In this document: positions 10,250 through 23,000 of the stretch, piece by piece
Layout of the letters: every line of letters starts with the position of its first letter
Position numbering within the stretch: position 1 is the first letter of the stretch
Assembly (NCBI RefSeq): GCF_043290135.1
Contig: NC_134705.1
Coordinates: 42,659,271 to 42,723,270 of the forward strand
Length of the DNA: 64,000 bases
Reading direction: 5' to 3'
From: Rhipicephalus microplus
Lineage: Eukaryota; Arthropoda; Arachnida; Ixodida; Ixodidae
Notes under the pieces: generated by a model
Databases searched by the model: none
What the model was told of the DNA's origin: nothing
What the model saw: the letters and a program-made list of their open reading frames with translations, nothing else
Program-made: the position numbers and the translations under genes

Positions 10250-11580
10250 AAAATTTGCTCCTGCGATTCAAGGACTGCTTCTCGCCATCTTTAAGAATTC
10301 GGCAGAACCTAGTCACGAAACATTGTATCATAAGAGAATAAAGCGCCTGACCATTTCACCAGAACCCTTATGGAGCATCGATGTGACAATACGAAGCCGT
10401 GAAGAAGCAAATGCCGAAACGCTACGCCACGGCATAATCCAGCCGCCCGAGTTCCTGGGCGCCCCCCGTGGTGTTGGTGAAGACAAAGGACGAAACCCTA
10501 CGCTTTGGCGTCAACTATAGTCGCCTAAAAAGTCTCAAAGAATGAAGTGTATCCAGTTACATGAATACAGGACGCCCTTGATCGACTTCCCAACCGTCTT
10601 TTCTCGTTGATGGACTTCAAAGCAGGCTGCTGGCAAAATGTGGTTAAACAAAGAGACAATAAAAAAGACTGCATTTATAACACTAGATGGCCTACTCGAG
10701 TTCAAAGTCATGCCTTGATGTCTTTGCTCGGCCCCCGATTTCTTCCAACACAGTATGGATACAGTACTGGCCAGTTTTAAGTGGCCGACTTGCTTCTGTT
10801 CGTGGGCGGCATGGTGTTTTTTCCAATACTTTGATGAGCACCCCCGGTGCCTTGAAGCTGTACTGCAAGCAAATGAGAACTCCCGACTCGGCCTGAAGCC
10901 GGCAAAATGCCCTTCGCATACAAGGAGCTCTTGTTCATGGGGCCGCGTCATCAGTAAGATTAGAGTTCTCCCTGACCAGCAGAAAACAGCTTCCATCACC
11001 GCCTTCTCGCCGCCCACCAACAAGAAGGCTGTGCGTCAATTTCTTGGCCTGTGAGCGTAAAATCGGTGATTTGTCAAAAACTTTGCCCGCATTGCCGAGC
11101 ATCTCACTAACCTTACCAGGACCAACGTGTACTTCAAGTGGTGAACATCACAGGAAGAAACATTTCAGGTACTAAAACGGCGCCTTTTGACGCTTCCGTT
11201 ACTTGCGCACTTTGATAAATTCGCGAAGACAAAAATCTACAGCAACGCAAGCACTGCAGGACTCGGGGCTGTTCCTTTGCAGAGGACTAACGGACTAGAT
11301 CAGTTATGTTAACCGGTCGTTATCAAAGACAGAAGCCACCTACTCCACAAGAGAAAACGAGTATCTTGCCATCATCTAGGCTACATCAAGTTTCCTCCCC
11401 TACGTTTCGGGCGAGCCCATCAAAGTTGTGAGCGACCACGCCTTGTGTTTGCTAGCTAACTTGAAAGACACCTCTGTTCACTTCACACGGTAGAGCCAAA
11501 GACGTCAGGAATTTGAGATTACAGTCATTTAGAAGCCTGGAAAAAAACACTCTGACGCTGACTGCCTCTTTCGTGCTTCT
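10250..11580 (+). pseudogene. RT and RNase H remnant of Ty3 element B
   Basis: Recognisable scraps in order: a KNEVYPV-like block (about 10540), SLMDFKAGCWQ (motif A, Asp retained, about 10605-10640), and AFITLDGLLEFKVMP (about 10670-10715). The YLDD box has not survived. Next comes GRVISKIRVLPDQQKTASI with KKAVRQFLGL (10940-11050), then RNase H scraps (YSNASTAGLGAVPLQ, about 11230-11285; SDHALCLLANLKD-like, about 11430-11470). All frames are interrupted. Confidence 0.8.
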
Positions 11581-11639
11581 TCAAACCACCACCGAAGGAC
11601 GACTATGAGGACTGCTTCTTGGGAACTTAAGTGCCGACA

Positions 11640-11975
11640 ACTTCGCCGAGCGACAACTACCTGACCCGGAACTCAGGAGCCTTGTGAAATACCTCAAGGG
11701 TAACAGCGCCACATGTCTGAATGTACTCAAGGGAGGACTGATGTCGTTCTCCCTGCTAAATGCAATTTCCTGAACAAGAACTTCTCACCTCTTCGAGCGT
11801 GGTGAGACCAGAAGTCCTCCAGGAACTACACCCCAACCCGACGGCACGGTGTTTTTTGTACGCTTGAAAGAGTACAGGACAAGTACTACTGGCCACGATT
11901 TGCCGCCTACATTACTCGTTACGTCAGGACATATGCCAAGATTGTCAGCGACGAAACCATCACATAGAGTCAATT
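11640..11975 (+). pseudogene. Integrase N-terminal remnant of Ty3 element B
   Basis: The end of the recognisable element reads YYWPRFAAYITRYVRTYAKIVSDET at 11885-11960, which I recognise as the integrase zinc-finger region. Its two Cys positions have become Tyr and Val, so metal binding is lost. Nothing of the DDE core follows. Confidence 0.7.
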
Positions 11976-12888
11976 ACCATTGGGACAAAGAAATAAGTAC
12001 ACGTGCTACATTTACAGAGTGAAATTGATATTTGCATATGTTTTGAAGGCTGTCTATTGAGCTGTCACCAAGATAGCAGCCTTTGTTTAAATAAGTAATG
12101 AGCAGAGCGGACTGCGTTTGCCTCACTTGTTCGTTTTTGATGTGCTGCGAAAATAACGGAGGTTTTGGGAACTCCGGGTGTACTTTGCACTTACCCGCTA
12201 TGTGTGTTAGGTAATTACGTAGGAAGCAAGAAACAGTATAACTTGTTGAGGAATTATCACACAGCCTTTTTCATGTCATGTATAGGCTAAATAGGCCCAA
12301 ATAAGGGGCACATGTATTCTGCAACTGTCACTTCAGATGTACCATCAAAACTTCAGGATGTATTGATGTACCATCAATACATCCTGCAGACAGTCACCCG
12401 GGTGCTTCGAATAGCTAGCGCCAGCACGATAATTGAAAGCGCTCCTTCCTTTCAAGTTTTCTAAACAGGCAGTATATAGCTAAACAAGACGAAAATTCAT
12501 GCGGCTTGATTTCATGCGGTAACTGCACTGGATTTCCTGCGGCAAATGGATTGAAAGAGTGATATTCAGTGGAACCAACGAATTTTCTGCAGTTTTTAAA
12601 ATACTGCGAAAACGATCACAATGTTTAAATACACTATTGTTCATAGCACAATATGTATTTATACCTCGTAGCTTTATTTACGTGTTAAATTAAAGGCTAA
12701 TATAGAGTGTTATATTATTGTTATACATTGTTTATATATGTAGCTATAATGATTTGTTGGGACCTTTTTACTTCATTTAGTTTATACTATATTTTATTTT
12801 CAATGAATACTCATTGCGCCCCTCCATATGTCCGCAAAAAAAGACATATTTTGTCATCGCTTACACTGGAGTATTTTTAAATTTAGAT
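11976..12888. other. AT-rich region with one perfect hairpin, no gene seen
   Basis: No coding or transposon signal was recognised on either strand. The one structured feature is the inverted repeat at 12354-12386. Bases 12640-12830 are strongly AT-rich. Confidence 0.5.
12354..12386. repeat. Perfect 15-bp inverted repeat with 3-nt loop
   Basis: CAGGATGTATTGATG (12354-12368), loop TAC, CATCAATACATCCTG (12372-12386). The arms are exactly complementary. A partial copy of the arm (GATGTACCATCAAAACTTCAGGATG) lies just upstream. Confidence 0.95.
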
Positions 12889-12894
12889 TTTTAT
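12889..12894 (-). terminator. Candidate poly(A) signal for the lipocalin gene
   Basis: Minus-strand AATAAA about 360 bases after the stop codon. A weaker ATTAAA lies closer, at 13136-13131. Either could end the transcript; transcript data would decide. Confidence 0.45.
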
Positions 12895-13254
12895 TACGCT
12901 GAGTAGAGCATAACGATCTCATGAAGCAACCCAAAAGTTTATGTCCAGGAAGACTCAGAAATGTCGGTGGAGTTGGTTGCCAAAAGACTGCGCAGAAATG
13001 CTTAGTTAAATGATAAGCCACTCCGCAGCAAGAGCATTCGTCGCATGCTAAAAGCAGCGAAGAAAAACAGCTGGCTGCAGAACGTGCATGAGGCTTAAAG
13101 CAAAAATTTTGTAACTTTAATCGCAATGACTTTAATTGGTTACATTTCACCGGTAGATTGACAGTGTCCGATATCTCGGTGTTTTATCACGTTGAGCTTT
13201 TTGATCCAAGTGGTTAGTGCGAGCTCAGTTCGGTGACTGTCAAATGCTATTTTT

Positions 13255-13379
13255 TTAGTCATCCTTGCAGAGATCGCTGTCGAACGTTGGTATCTTGACG
13301 CCACACTTTTCTTCATACTTGTCCAAGCAGTTTTGTGGCACGTTGTGGGCGACCCTACGTTGCAGCCACATCATGCAAT
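13255..13379 (-). CDS. Lipocalin exon 5 (C-terminus and stop)
   Basis: The acceptor is TTTTTACAG at 13388-13380; the exon opens with AT, completing a His codon begun in exon 4. It encodes [17 protein letters not shown] and [15 protein letters not shown] and ends SDLCKDD-stop at 13257-13255. Four of the six mature Cys lie here, spaced as in the C-terminal part of tick lipocalins. Confidence 0.88.
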
Positions 13380-16300
13380 CTGTAAAAAGTGACAAGCAAT
13401 GATTGGTTTGGAAAAACGATTCGAAGAAGTGAATAAACATGGATCGTAATGACTGAATAAAAGCAAAAGGGAAAAGCCGCTTGGATAGATTGCAAAATGG
13501 TCATTCCATGCCAATCGTGCCAGCCGTTTCGGTGACCATCTCAAGTGTATATCAAAAAACTTGTGCTGATTTACTGCATTGAAAACAGTGAACTGGTGGA
13601 ACTTTTCCGAGAGCGAAAAATTCTGGGTCACGTGGCTGCCTTTAAACTTCCCGGAATTTTATTCAGATGTTGTTCGTGCAAACATTTATTAAAAAAAGTT
13701 ACCACTTCTTTCTATACCAAACTTCGTCTACATGTGAAGTAAATGTTTTTGTTTAAGAAACTTGAAGTTCTGTAATATTAGTGCATTTTTTCTGGCACAC
13801 ACGCCTCCAAAAATTTAGCCTAAGTGTGTTATTGTCGCATTTTTTCTTCAATTAAATACTGCTTTTTCTATGAATATCTGAGTAGTGATTACCTACTCCA
13901 CAAAAAGTCTATACTGATAAAAAATATTTTTTATAGCTTTGCAGCTGCTAAATCTTACGAAAAAAATCACAAATTTCAAGAAATTGTCATTTTTGTCTGT
14001 TTTGACACGCAATTGGCACAACGTGGTGGTCCAAATAGAAGTCCTCTTTATACTTCGATTAAAATCAAATAAACAATTCCTTTCATAGGGTGAATCCTAT
14101 TATTACATTTTTTGTAATGAAGAAAATAAATTCTCTCAAAACTGACATAATTAACGATTTTATAAAATTTCCGAATTTACCTCGTAACGTTTAGCAGCTT
14201 GAGAGGTATTAAATGCTTTTTTCTGAAATTATTGCTTTTTTGGTGTAAGTATTCACTAACATTTTCATACAAAGTGCAGTATTGCAATAGAAAAAATACA
14301 AACGTAACACATTTTTGGCTAAATTCTTCACTTATTCCAAGAAAATCACACTAATGTTACTGAGTTTCAGGCAACTTACATAAAATCTTTAATTAACGTG
14401 TACACCAATTGTGGTATAGAAACGAGCAGTACTTTCGAAATAAATTTTTTTAACAAACACAAAAATGAAATTCCGGGAAGTTCACAAGGCAGCCTCGTAA
14501 ACATATTTTTTCCTCTTGGAAATATTCTACAATTTCACTGTTTTCCATGCAGCGAATTGTCACGATTTATACAAAAAACAGATGTGAGACGGTCGCCAAA
14601 ATGTGGGAAATGTTTGGCATGGAATTACTTTGCAAAGAATTCCGCCGTTCGAAGAATAAAATAACTCGGAACTTCTTGCTTTGGTTTTGTTCTTCATTAC
14701 ACTCCTTTCACTACAATTCTTACAGGCTGTATATCTTCCAAATTGATGTCTTCATACAGTATATGTGCAATATGCGAGTGATTAGCAATTAGTCTGTATA
14801 TCTGGATTTCGAGGTGATGGGCTACACTGTGTTAGGGACGAACGAATGTGACGCGATGGCGAAGATGGTTTGACAAATTGAACTAAGATGATTAGACGAA
14901 TATAATGCGCTAGTCAAGACTTGAATAATGTCAAAATCATCTCACGTATGTCGTCGACCACTTCCCGTTAAACAGTGGCACATACTCGTGGGCAGGCATG
15001 CGCCACTGCCTAGGGGGTATCGGCCACAGGTGAGTCAAACTTAGTGTCTGGATAGGAATGGCGACAACACACATGGGTATTTTTATAGCATAAGCGTTAA
15101 GAAAATAGCTTACGTTGGCATAGTTCACCCCCCCCCCCCCTCTTCCACCTGACGAACGCATACAATAAATAACATGGTCTCAGCAGAAATCTAGCGCAAT
15201 CTATCTGCGTACAATCGAGTATTTACCACAGAGCCACGCCAGATCTCGGAACTACTTTTTAAATTGACCGTATTGTTTTGACACCCCAATATCGCTTGTA
15301 ATGCCGCGGGGCTATCAAATCTCATAAGCATTACATACGTACTCCAGCGTTGGGCTAACGTTTTTTGTAGTTACGGGACATTCGCTAAAATTGATTTATG
15401 TTGCAGTGTCCCGGGCTGCCAGTTCTTCGTTGCACGATGTGATGCGTCGTTCATCGGCGGCGATGTCCACACACCCACTGCGCATGCTCGTGCCTCGCGT
15501 ATCGTGCCGCTTGCTTGCGTCCCGTGATGGCCTCGTGCCAACTGTTTGCTCCCCCCCCCCCCCTCTTTCGTCTTGCAAGGCTCACGCTGGCAGCGTCCGC
15601 TAGTAAAAAACGACGGTTCGAGCTGCAAAACCGTTCACTGGCCACCCACTGGATGGCACATCAGCGGTCCATCACTCGTTGGCTTCTCTTTCATTCAATA
15701 AATCAGGATAATAAAGAAAGAGTAATAATTAGGCATTCACGAACCATACCTAATCACGCAACCTTCACCTGATCTCCTTACCACTTTGCGACGCATTTAC
15801 TCAAGTTTTTTTTTTTCCGTGGGAAGATGCGGGTGTCGTTTTTTACATGTATAGCAAAGCTCTATGTGACTTCCTTGCTCGGATATTGGCCGGGAGCAAA
15901 ATGGCGTGTAAAAGAACAATTTGCAGTGTATTGTATGCACCCCTTTATGGATAGAAAGAGGCAGGAGTCAGGCACATTCAAAAAGTGTTGATGAGAAATT
16001 CATATTTATGGGTGAGTGCTGTAGCGGCTGTTCCGAAAAGTGGACATGTTCTGTTTGGTTGCATCCCGGAAAAAAAATTGCCCTTGTCGACACGTCAGCT
16101 CCAGCACAGCGCCTCTTAACGACTTTCTTTTGTTTATACAACACTGCCCTGCCACCGTGGTCTTGTGGCTAAGGTACTCGGCTGCTGACCTACAGGTGGC
16201 GGGATTATATCCAGGCTTGGTGGCGCTAGCCACCGCCCGATCTAAAGGGTACAGCCATATCTATCCATCCATCCATCCTTCGACAGCTCCATTTCCGATG

Positions 16301-19300
16301 GAGGTGAAAATGCTCAAAACACGTGTGCTCTAGATTCGGCTGCACGTTAAAGAACCCCAGATGGTCGAAATTTTCGAAGCCTCTCACTATAGCCTCTCTC
16401 ATAATCATATGGTGGTTTTGGGATGTTAAACCACACATATCAATGAATTGAATGAACAAGTGTTTCAGCCCATGCTGCCGTCACCTATCGCGAGGTCGAT
16501 GCTTTTTTTTCCAAATGCCGCGATACTCGCCGGCTACACTTCCCACGTCTATGTATTGTGGCTCTATGTATTGTGATGTACATATCACGCAATCGCTTTT
16601 ATCAGCAGTTGCTCATCGCTCATTGGGCTTGCTATAGGACGACGAATGCGTGTCGATCACCCTGAAAAAAAAAAAAACCCGCAGCTGAAGGTAATGCCAC
16701 GAAGAGGTTTAGGTTAGTTGGGGGGTGTAGAACTTGAGCAACTTAGCAAGCGCAGCGGAACAATCTCAAAAAAAATACGTAAACTAGCGGCCGGCCTGTT
16801 TACGTCTCTGTTTCTTTTGTGTTGTTTTCGGTGCCCTTGCCAAGAAGATGAAGTGCTACTGAAGGAGCGCCAACGTGCATGAAAGTTCCATCAGCCGCTA
16901 GCCCAACATGAAGCCACTAGCGCAGAACGTGCAGCCGCAGGTGATGCCGATGCGTTCATTACGTCTCCACAACAGTCGAAGAGTTGTTAGTTTCTTTTAT
17001 GATGGCGAAATCCTTACATGCCTCATCAAATCTGAAAGTTGACGGGCTTTGCGCGTCATCCTCCACATGAGTAATGCTAAAATCATCATCGATGACGCCA
17101 CCATACAAGGACATCATGACTACAGAATGTGCCGATAGCTGTTACGTAGTTGGTGACGTCAGAGTGTTAAAGTCTGTGGCTTCAGATGGTGGAGTCATCA
17201 CACCCTTGCTTGATCAAATGTGAGCCGATGTTGGAGTCAGTGCAAGGCTACGTCGGCTGAAAGAAGCTTTCATATGGTAGTGGGGAACGCATCGACTCAG
17301 AAGGGGAGTCTTCATTTTTGACTAATCTCCGTGAATGCACCAGGAACCCCGGGAGTTTTAAAAGAAGTAATTCTGCGAAAGAATTCTACCTCATCAATGG
17401 TTCAATAAAATATACCTCGAGAGGCAAGTTCGCAGTATTAAGTTTTTCTATAAAGAAAAGAGCGTTGTAGCTAGACAAACAGTCTGCTTCCAATGGTCAG
17501 TGCTCAGAAAATACGGGTGTCGGAAAAAGTTCGTCATGTTTCTGGCTTTAAAAGCAGAGTCTTCATAATTAAGCCTGAAGTAAACTATAATATGAAACTA
17601 GAGCTGTGGTACTTGCACTGTTACTACTGGTACTGCACTTAACGCGCGAAAATAATGAGGAAAAAAGTCATTTCATGTCTTACGATTGTGCCCACTGTAA
17701 GGAACAATGACGACTATGCAGTTCTGGTAGTCGGTGTAGTTGAGGTATGCAGTAAAAGGTTGAGTTCGATCTGAAAAGTAAAGTTAAAAATCAGCAGTTT
17801 TTTTTTTCGAACACGATAAGAAAGTGGAAACTTAGCGGTAGTTTTGAATTTGCATATGCATTTCTGGTACTTTACATAAAATATATACTGGAATCAAGTT
17901 GAATATTTTTGTTTTCATAAGTTTTTTATTACCTAACATAATTCCTAGCTTCGGTTATTTTATTTTAAATTTCTACGCTTGCATGTGTATCAGAGTAGTA
18001 CGGTTATTTTTCATGCTTTCTTCACAAATGAATCGCTACAAAAAAAAAACCCGTGCAGCCCAATTTTATGAACAGCATTGTTAGTGATATATATTAAAAT
18101 ATACAAAATATTACAAGCCATTTAAGTGCGTAGACCAGTTGCTTAAGGCTGATTTGACCAATCAGCCACGTCAGAATCGCGCTGGTGGTGAAAAGATCTA
18201 ATTTCTTCTCATGAAATGTGTCATATAGAAAGGGCACCTTTTTGTACGCCTAGTTCTTGCTGTATTGCTTTGTTCAACCATTGTTAATGATTGAACAAGA
18301 GTTTGAAGAATTTCCCGATGCTTGTATGAGAAGGCGTGAGAACAGTGTTGTTTTTTTGGTCTCATCGTTGAAATATGATGGTGCTATGAAATCTTACGGG
18401 CATAAGTGTCAGTATTGGTTAGTACTTTCAATTATACTAGGAGATGATTCGCATCATATAGAGAAGCATAAAGGTTATATTAAGCCACATCAGCTCAAAC
18501 TTATGCAAATGTATTGAGGAAGCCTCACCTTGTGAGCATCTTGCCAAAACAGAAACAAATTGTCATGCACTCTCCAATTTTTCGTTCTCAGCATTCATTT
18601 CATATTCATCAAATGTGTTCGAGTATTATTAAGAGTGGCAGGACTTCCAAATTTTTTGGATATATTCTTACGAGGCCACGAACTTCAATCGTAATACATA
18701 AACTCACGATCCATGCACAATAGTAATAGGAAAAGAGACTGCTTCCTTTTTAAATGAAGTTTCTGCGACACCACTTCTGAGCTACAAATATGCGTGAACG
18801 TGACTGGATCCTTCAGTTGACTCAGACTTCACCATTGCCCTAATTGAATAATCTTTAAATGGTAATATTTATTAAGCCTACTCTAAGATATAACGCATTA
18901 GGGCCAAGTAAGGGCTCACTTGATTATTCGTTTGTGGGCATTCGGAGAAGAAAGAATCCTGGCAATTTCATTTTTTTCTACGGTCTTACAAAAATTGTCT
19001 TCTCCGCCACAAGCTACGAGGTAGAAAGTGGTTATGGTTATTACTATGCCCGTTGTGTGGGCAGTGTTCAGAGAGCATCTTCAGAGAGCATCTTCATAGA
19101 GCACTATCAAAAGTTTGATTCAGAAAATAACCCACCATCGTCGACGTAGAAGGTGACCTGGTCAATTTCCTTTCCTTTCTCAACGTCGAAGCTTACATTT
19201 TGCCTGGAAAATCAAATTTAATTAATAATTCACTTTGTACAATGAACTGCAATAATTAGCGAACTATAAAAGAAAGCAATAGAAACACAACTAACACAGT

Positions 19301-20031
19301 CAAATGGAAGTACCTAAGTAAGGGTTGTAGCTTTTATGGGATATAATCACAACGCTCAGACAAAAATACCTAAGAAGAAGATGATGATCGTTTTTCATTT
19401 GCTACTAATAACATGCTCGTCGCTTATAACACACTGTCACAACACTGTCACAGCTCGGCGAATTGATTTGTGTGGCCTTCGAGCTGACATAATCTGCATG
19501 CCCACGTCCCCGAAAAAATTGCTAACATAACACAGGGGAACGGAAGTCTGAGCACACAATTCGGGCTATTGAAGTGCAGCTCAGAATTACAACTTTTACC
19601 TTCAAGTAACTTACAAGGTAGTTGCACTGCCCCATTACCTGCTGATTTTGACACATTTTTTTACACAAATAGATACGATATGTGTCCATCGGCCATACCA
19701 TGCTGAATGCGCCAGTTTTCGTCGTACATCGAGGTCAAGCAGCATTGAGCTCGGTCGGTACTGGCAGGGTAACTACCTGGGAACACCCAATGCTGATGGT
19801 ATTTTCGTTGGCCCCGTCGCATTGGCTGAGGTACTCGGCTATTTACCCGCAGGTCGAGGGGTCGAATCCCCGTGGTGGTGACTTCATTTTCGATGGAGGC
19901 GAAAGTGCTGTGGGCCAGTGTTCTCCGATTTCGGTGCACGTCAAGAACCCCCAGTTGTCTAATCTTCCGAAGCCCTTCACTACGGCGTCTTTTATAATCA
20001 TATGGTGGTTCTGGGACCTTAAACCCTACAT

Positions 20032-20076
<45 letters not shown>

Positions 20077-23000
20077 CCAACCAATAACTCAATAAATAAA
20101 TAAAGAAAAAAATGTTATGTTCACATGAAGCGCCGTGGCAAAATTTGCCATCTGCATCTCTGCAAGCAGATTAGTAAAGCGTGGCGGTGGCAGTGATGTT
20201 TCTGAATTTTTTCGTACAAACCTGTCGTATAGAATAATACCCGAATTTAAGGTCGTAAATGGTTGCTATGAGCGTGTAATGATAGAGTGTGCGGATGTGT
20301 CATTTTTGTTGTTTATCACTCTGCTTCTGGTTCGACAGAAAGCTTTTTTTCAAATTTTCATCGAGTAACTACTGCACAGATCTTTAGATTTCCGCCTGCA
20401 AATTGTTTTAGTGGGTGAATTTAATAATATAGGTTCCTAGATAATCCAGGCTTTGTATGCCAGAATGAAATTATCGAAGATGATGACTGTGTGAATGTAA
20501 TCAATACACAAACCAGAATAACAGCTACATCTGAAACAACATTAGACTTATTGCGATAGTCAGGGTGAACAGTGGAAGTGCCTCAAACAAGCTGACCAGC
20601 GTTTTGGTAGGAGGACCTCTCTTTGTCAAAGGCACCTTGTCATTCTTGGCATGATAGTATTAAGAGGGTCTTTAGTGACGGAATCTCCTGGTGGTAGCAC
20701 ATGTCCCTGTTGGCAATCGCTGCTGGAAAATAAAAAAAAAACTCTAAAGCAGAAGAGTGCACTCCTCGCTTCACTTCAAGTTAGGGGGTAGTGATTCCAA
20801 ATGTTTTCGGGGGAAGGGGAAAAAGAATAAGGGGGTCATCATTAAGTAATACGCCAAGGATGACAAGGTGCTTTTGACAAAGATTGGTCCTCCTATCGAG
20901 ACGTCGGCCAGCCTGTCTGAGGCGCTTCCACTGTTTACCACGACTATCCCACTTCCTGCTTCTATCTGTCGGCTCCCGTCTAGATTTTGGATTAACATTA
21001 CACGTATGTATCTCAAGCCTCGGTTTTGTGGATAATGAAACAGGTGCGATTACTGTCGACATCAGCGATCATTTTCCAATATAGTGCTTCTTACCTGGCA
21101 ATCGTGTGGCCCGAAATAAGGATGACGATAGATAGATAGATATGTGGGGTTTAACGTCCCAGAACCACCACATGATTATGAGAGACGCCGTAGTAAATGG
21201 CTCCGGAAGGTTCGACCACCTGGGTTTATTTAACGTGCACCCAAATCAGAGCACACGGGCCTACAGCATTTTCACCTGCATCGGAAACGCAGCCGCCGCA
21301 GCCCGTGGCGGCTGCATATGATCCCGCGATCTGCTGGTCAGCAACCCAGTACCTTAGCCACTAGACGACCGCGGTGGGGCAACAAGGTTGAAGTGTGTTT
21401 CAGGAGTTACTCCATCCATATTATCGGACTATTTAGGAACCTAATCACTGAAGTTCACGGAAGCCCAATTATTGAAGAAACTGATCCTAATAAATCTTAC
21501 AACATTTTTGTGGAGTACTTGGCCTCCATTTATGAGAAATGCTTTTTTCTTAGACTCCACAGAAAATTAAAAAATTTGAAAGCCATGGGTGGCAGGGGAA
21601 TTGTACAACAAAATTAAATTAAGAAACAACCTATTCCAAACATTTTTATCCTTCAGAGATGCAAACGACCTACGCAGTAATAAAAAAATCCGTAAGAATA
21701 TGTACAACGACTTTAAGATAGCTAAGACAAATTACAATATCAATAAATTTACCGCTCATTGAAGAGATGCACGCCTCCTGTGCGATACAATAAATGAGCT
21801 GGTTGACAAAAGAGAGGTATCGAGAAGGATCAAGTTCAGAAAACTCGGTATGAGTAAATCAGAAATTGCTGACACTTCTAAGAAACACTTTCTTACAGTT
21901 AAGCAGTTTACAGGGAACAGCGCAGAAACATAATTCGGGAATCATAAAGCCACAAATTGATAATCCAGTGTTTTTCTCTATTCTACTCACCAACACAGAG
22001 TGGAAACATTATTCATGTCAATAAAAGATCAATGTGCTTGCGCTTCTCATGACAATTAGCTTAAGTCATTAAATGCTATTAGTCACATTATCACTATTCC
22101 TCTGAGTGTGCACATTCATAACTCGATGCTACCGCGTGTACTTTTTCCCGATCAAATGAAACTTGCTTAAGTTACTACAATACATAAAAGAGGTTCGTTT
22201 GGTGGTCTAAACAAATACAGGCCTATCTCAGAACTTTCTGTATTCGTGAAAATGGCTGAGGGCAATATATATATGACATACACGGGCTTTGTAAGAGCAA
22301 ACAATGTTATTGCAAAAGAACGCAATGGTTTCCGCGAAAATAAACCTACTGAATCTGCTCTACTCCGTAATAAACAATACATTCTAGAGAAGATTGAAAA
22401 CAAAATCTGCACATAAGAAATGTTTCTTGATTTCAGTAAGCCACTTGAGAGCATACAACACGATCTACTTTTACGTAAACTTCCGTACTCCTGTAATTGT
22501 GGTACCACAGTCCAACTGATACAAAGTTAGCTGTCATCGACAAAAGCAATATACAACTCTAAACATTATACGCTTACAAGTCGAACTCATTGCGTATGGT
22601 GACCCTCAAAGATCCATCCATCCTCAGGGACCAGTTCTATTGCTGTTGTTCATTATGATATTGTAAATATTGAGGGATATAAAAATAATTTTGTATATCG
22701 ATCATACAAACGTATTCTTTGCAGGATCAGACGTATGCGAATTATATAAGGAAGCCAACATATGAATGAACTAGCGAAATGTATGAATAAACGTAATCAA
22801 ACTTCAACTGAACATCTCTAAAACAGAATACACGTACTTCAAACCGCAAGGGGTTACCTGCATTCCATGCGCACCAATTTACTTTCAGGGCGTTGAGATT
22901 CCGCGAACAACAAAAATGAAATCCCTAGAAATTCAATTTGAAGAACAACTTTATTTGACCCCCACATAGACACAATAAAAATGATCTTTCAGAAGAATCG

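Larger units (their letters stand above)
7139..11975 (+). mobile_element. Ty3/gypsy retrotransposon B, old and heavily decayed
   Basis: This plus-strand remnant keeps a family order of LTR end, primer-binding-like TGGTGGAGGT, gag, protease, RT, RNase H and the start of integrase. Each piece is riddled with stops and shifts. It is interrupted by a tiny SINE tail (8163-8193) and an unclassified block (about 8640-9290). No 3' LTR was found; homology ends inside the integrase zinc finger at about 11970. It is older than element A, because element A sits in a SINE that sits in this element's LTR. Confidence 0.85.
14641..16150. other. Intron 4 sequence without a recognised element
   Basis: I see poly(C) runs (15128-15140, 15551-15563) and several long overlapping frames around 15370-15770, but no known domain or splice-flanked exon. 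The frames are low-complexity and present on both strands, so I do not call a gene. Confidence 0.5.

Noticed and set aside
15370..15770. Four overlapping frames on both strands around 15371-15772
   Set aside because: Mutually exclusive, no domain, no splice borders, and they cross a poly(C) run.
18257..18517. 86-codon frame next to lipocalin exons 3 and 4 on the opposite strand
   Set aside because: No recognised domain, and no phase-compatible partner exon was found on that strand.
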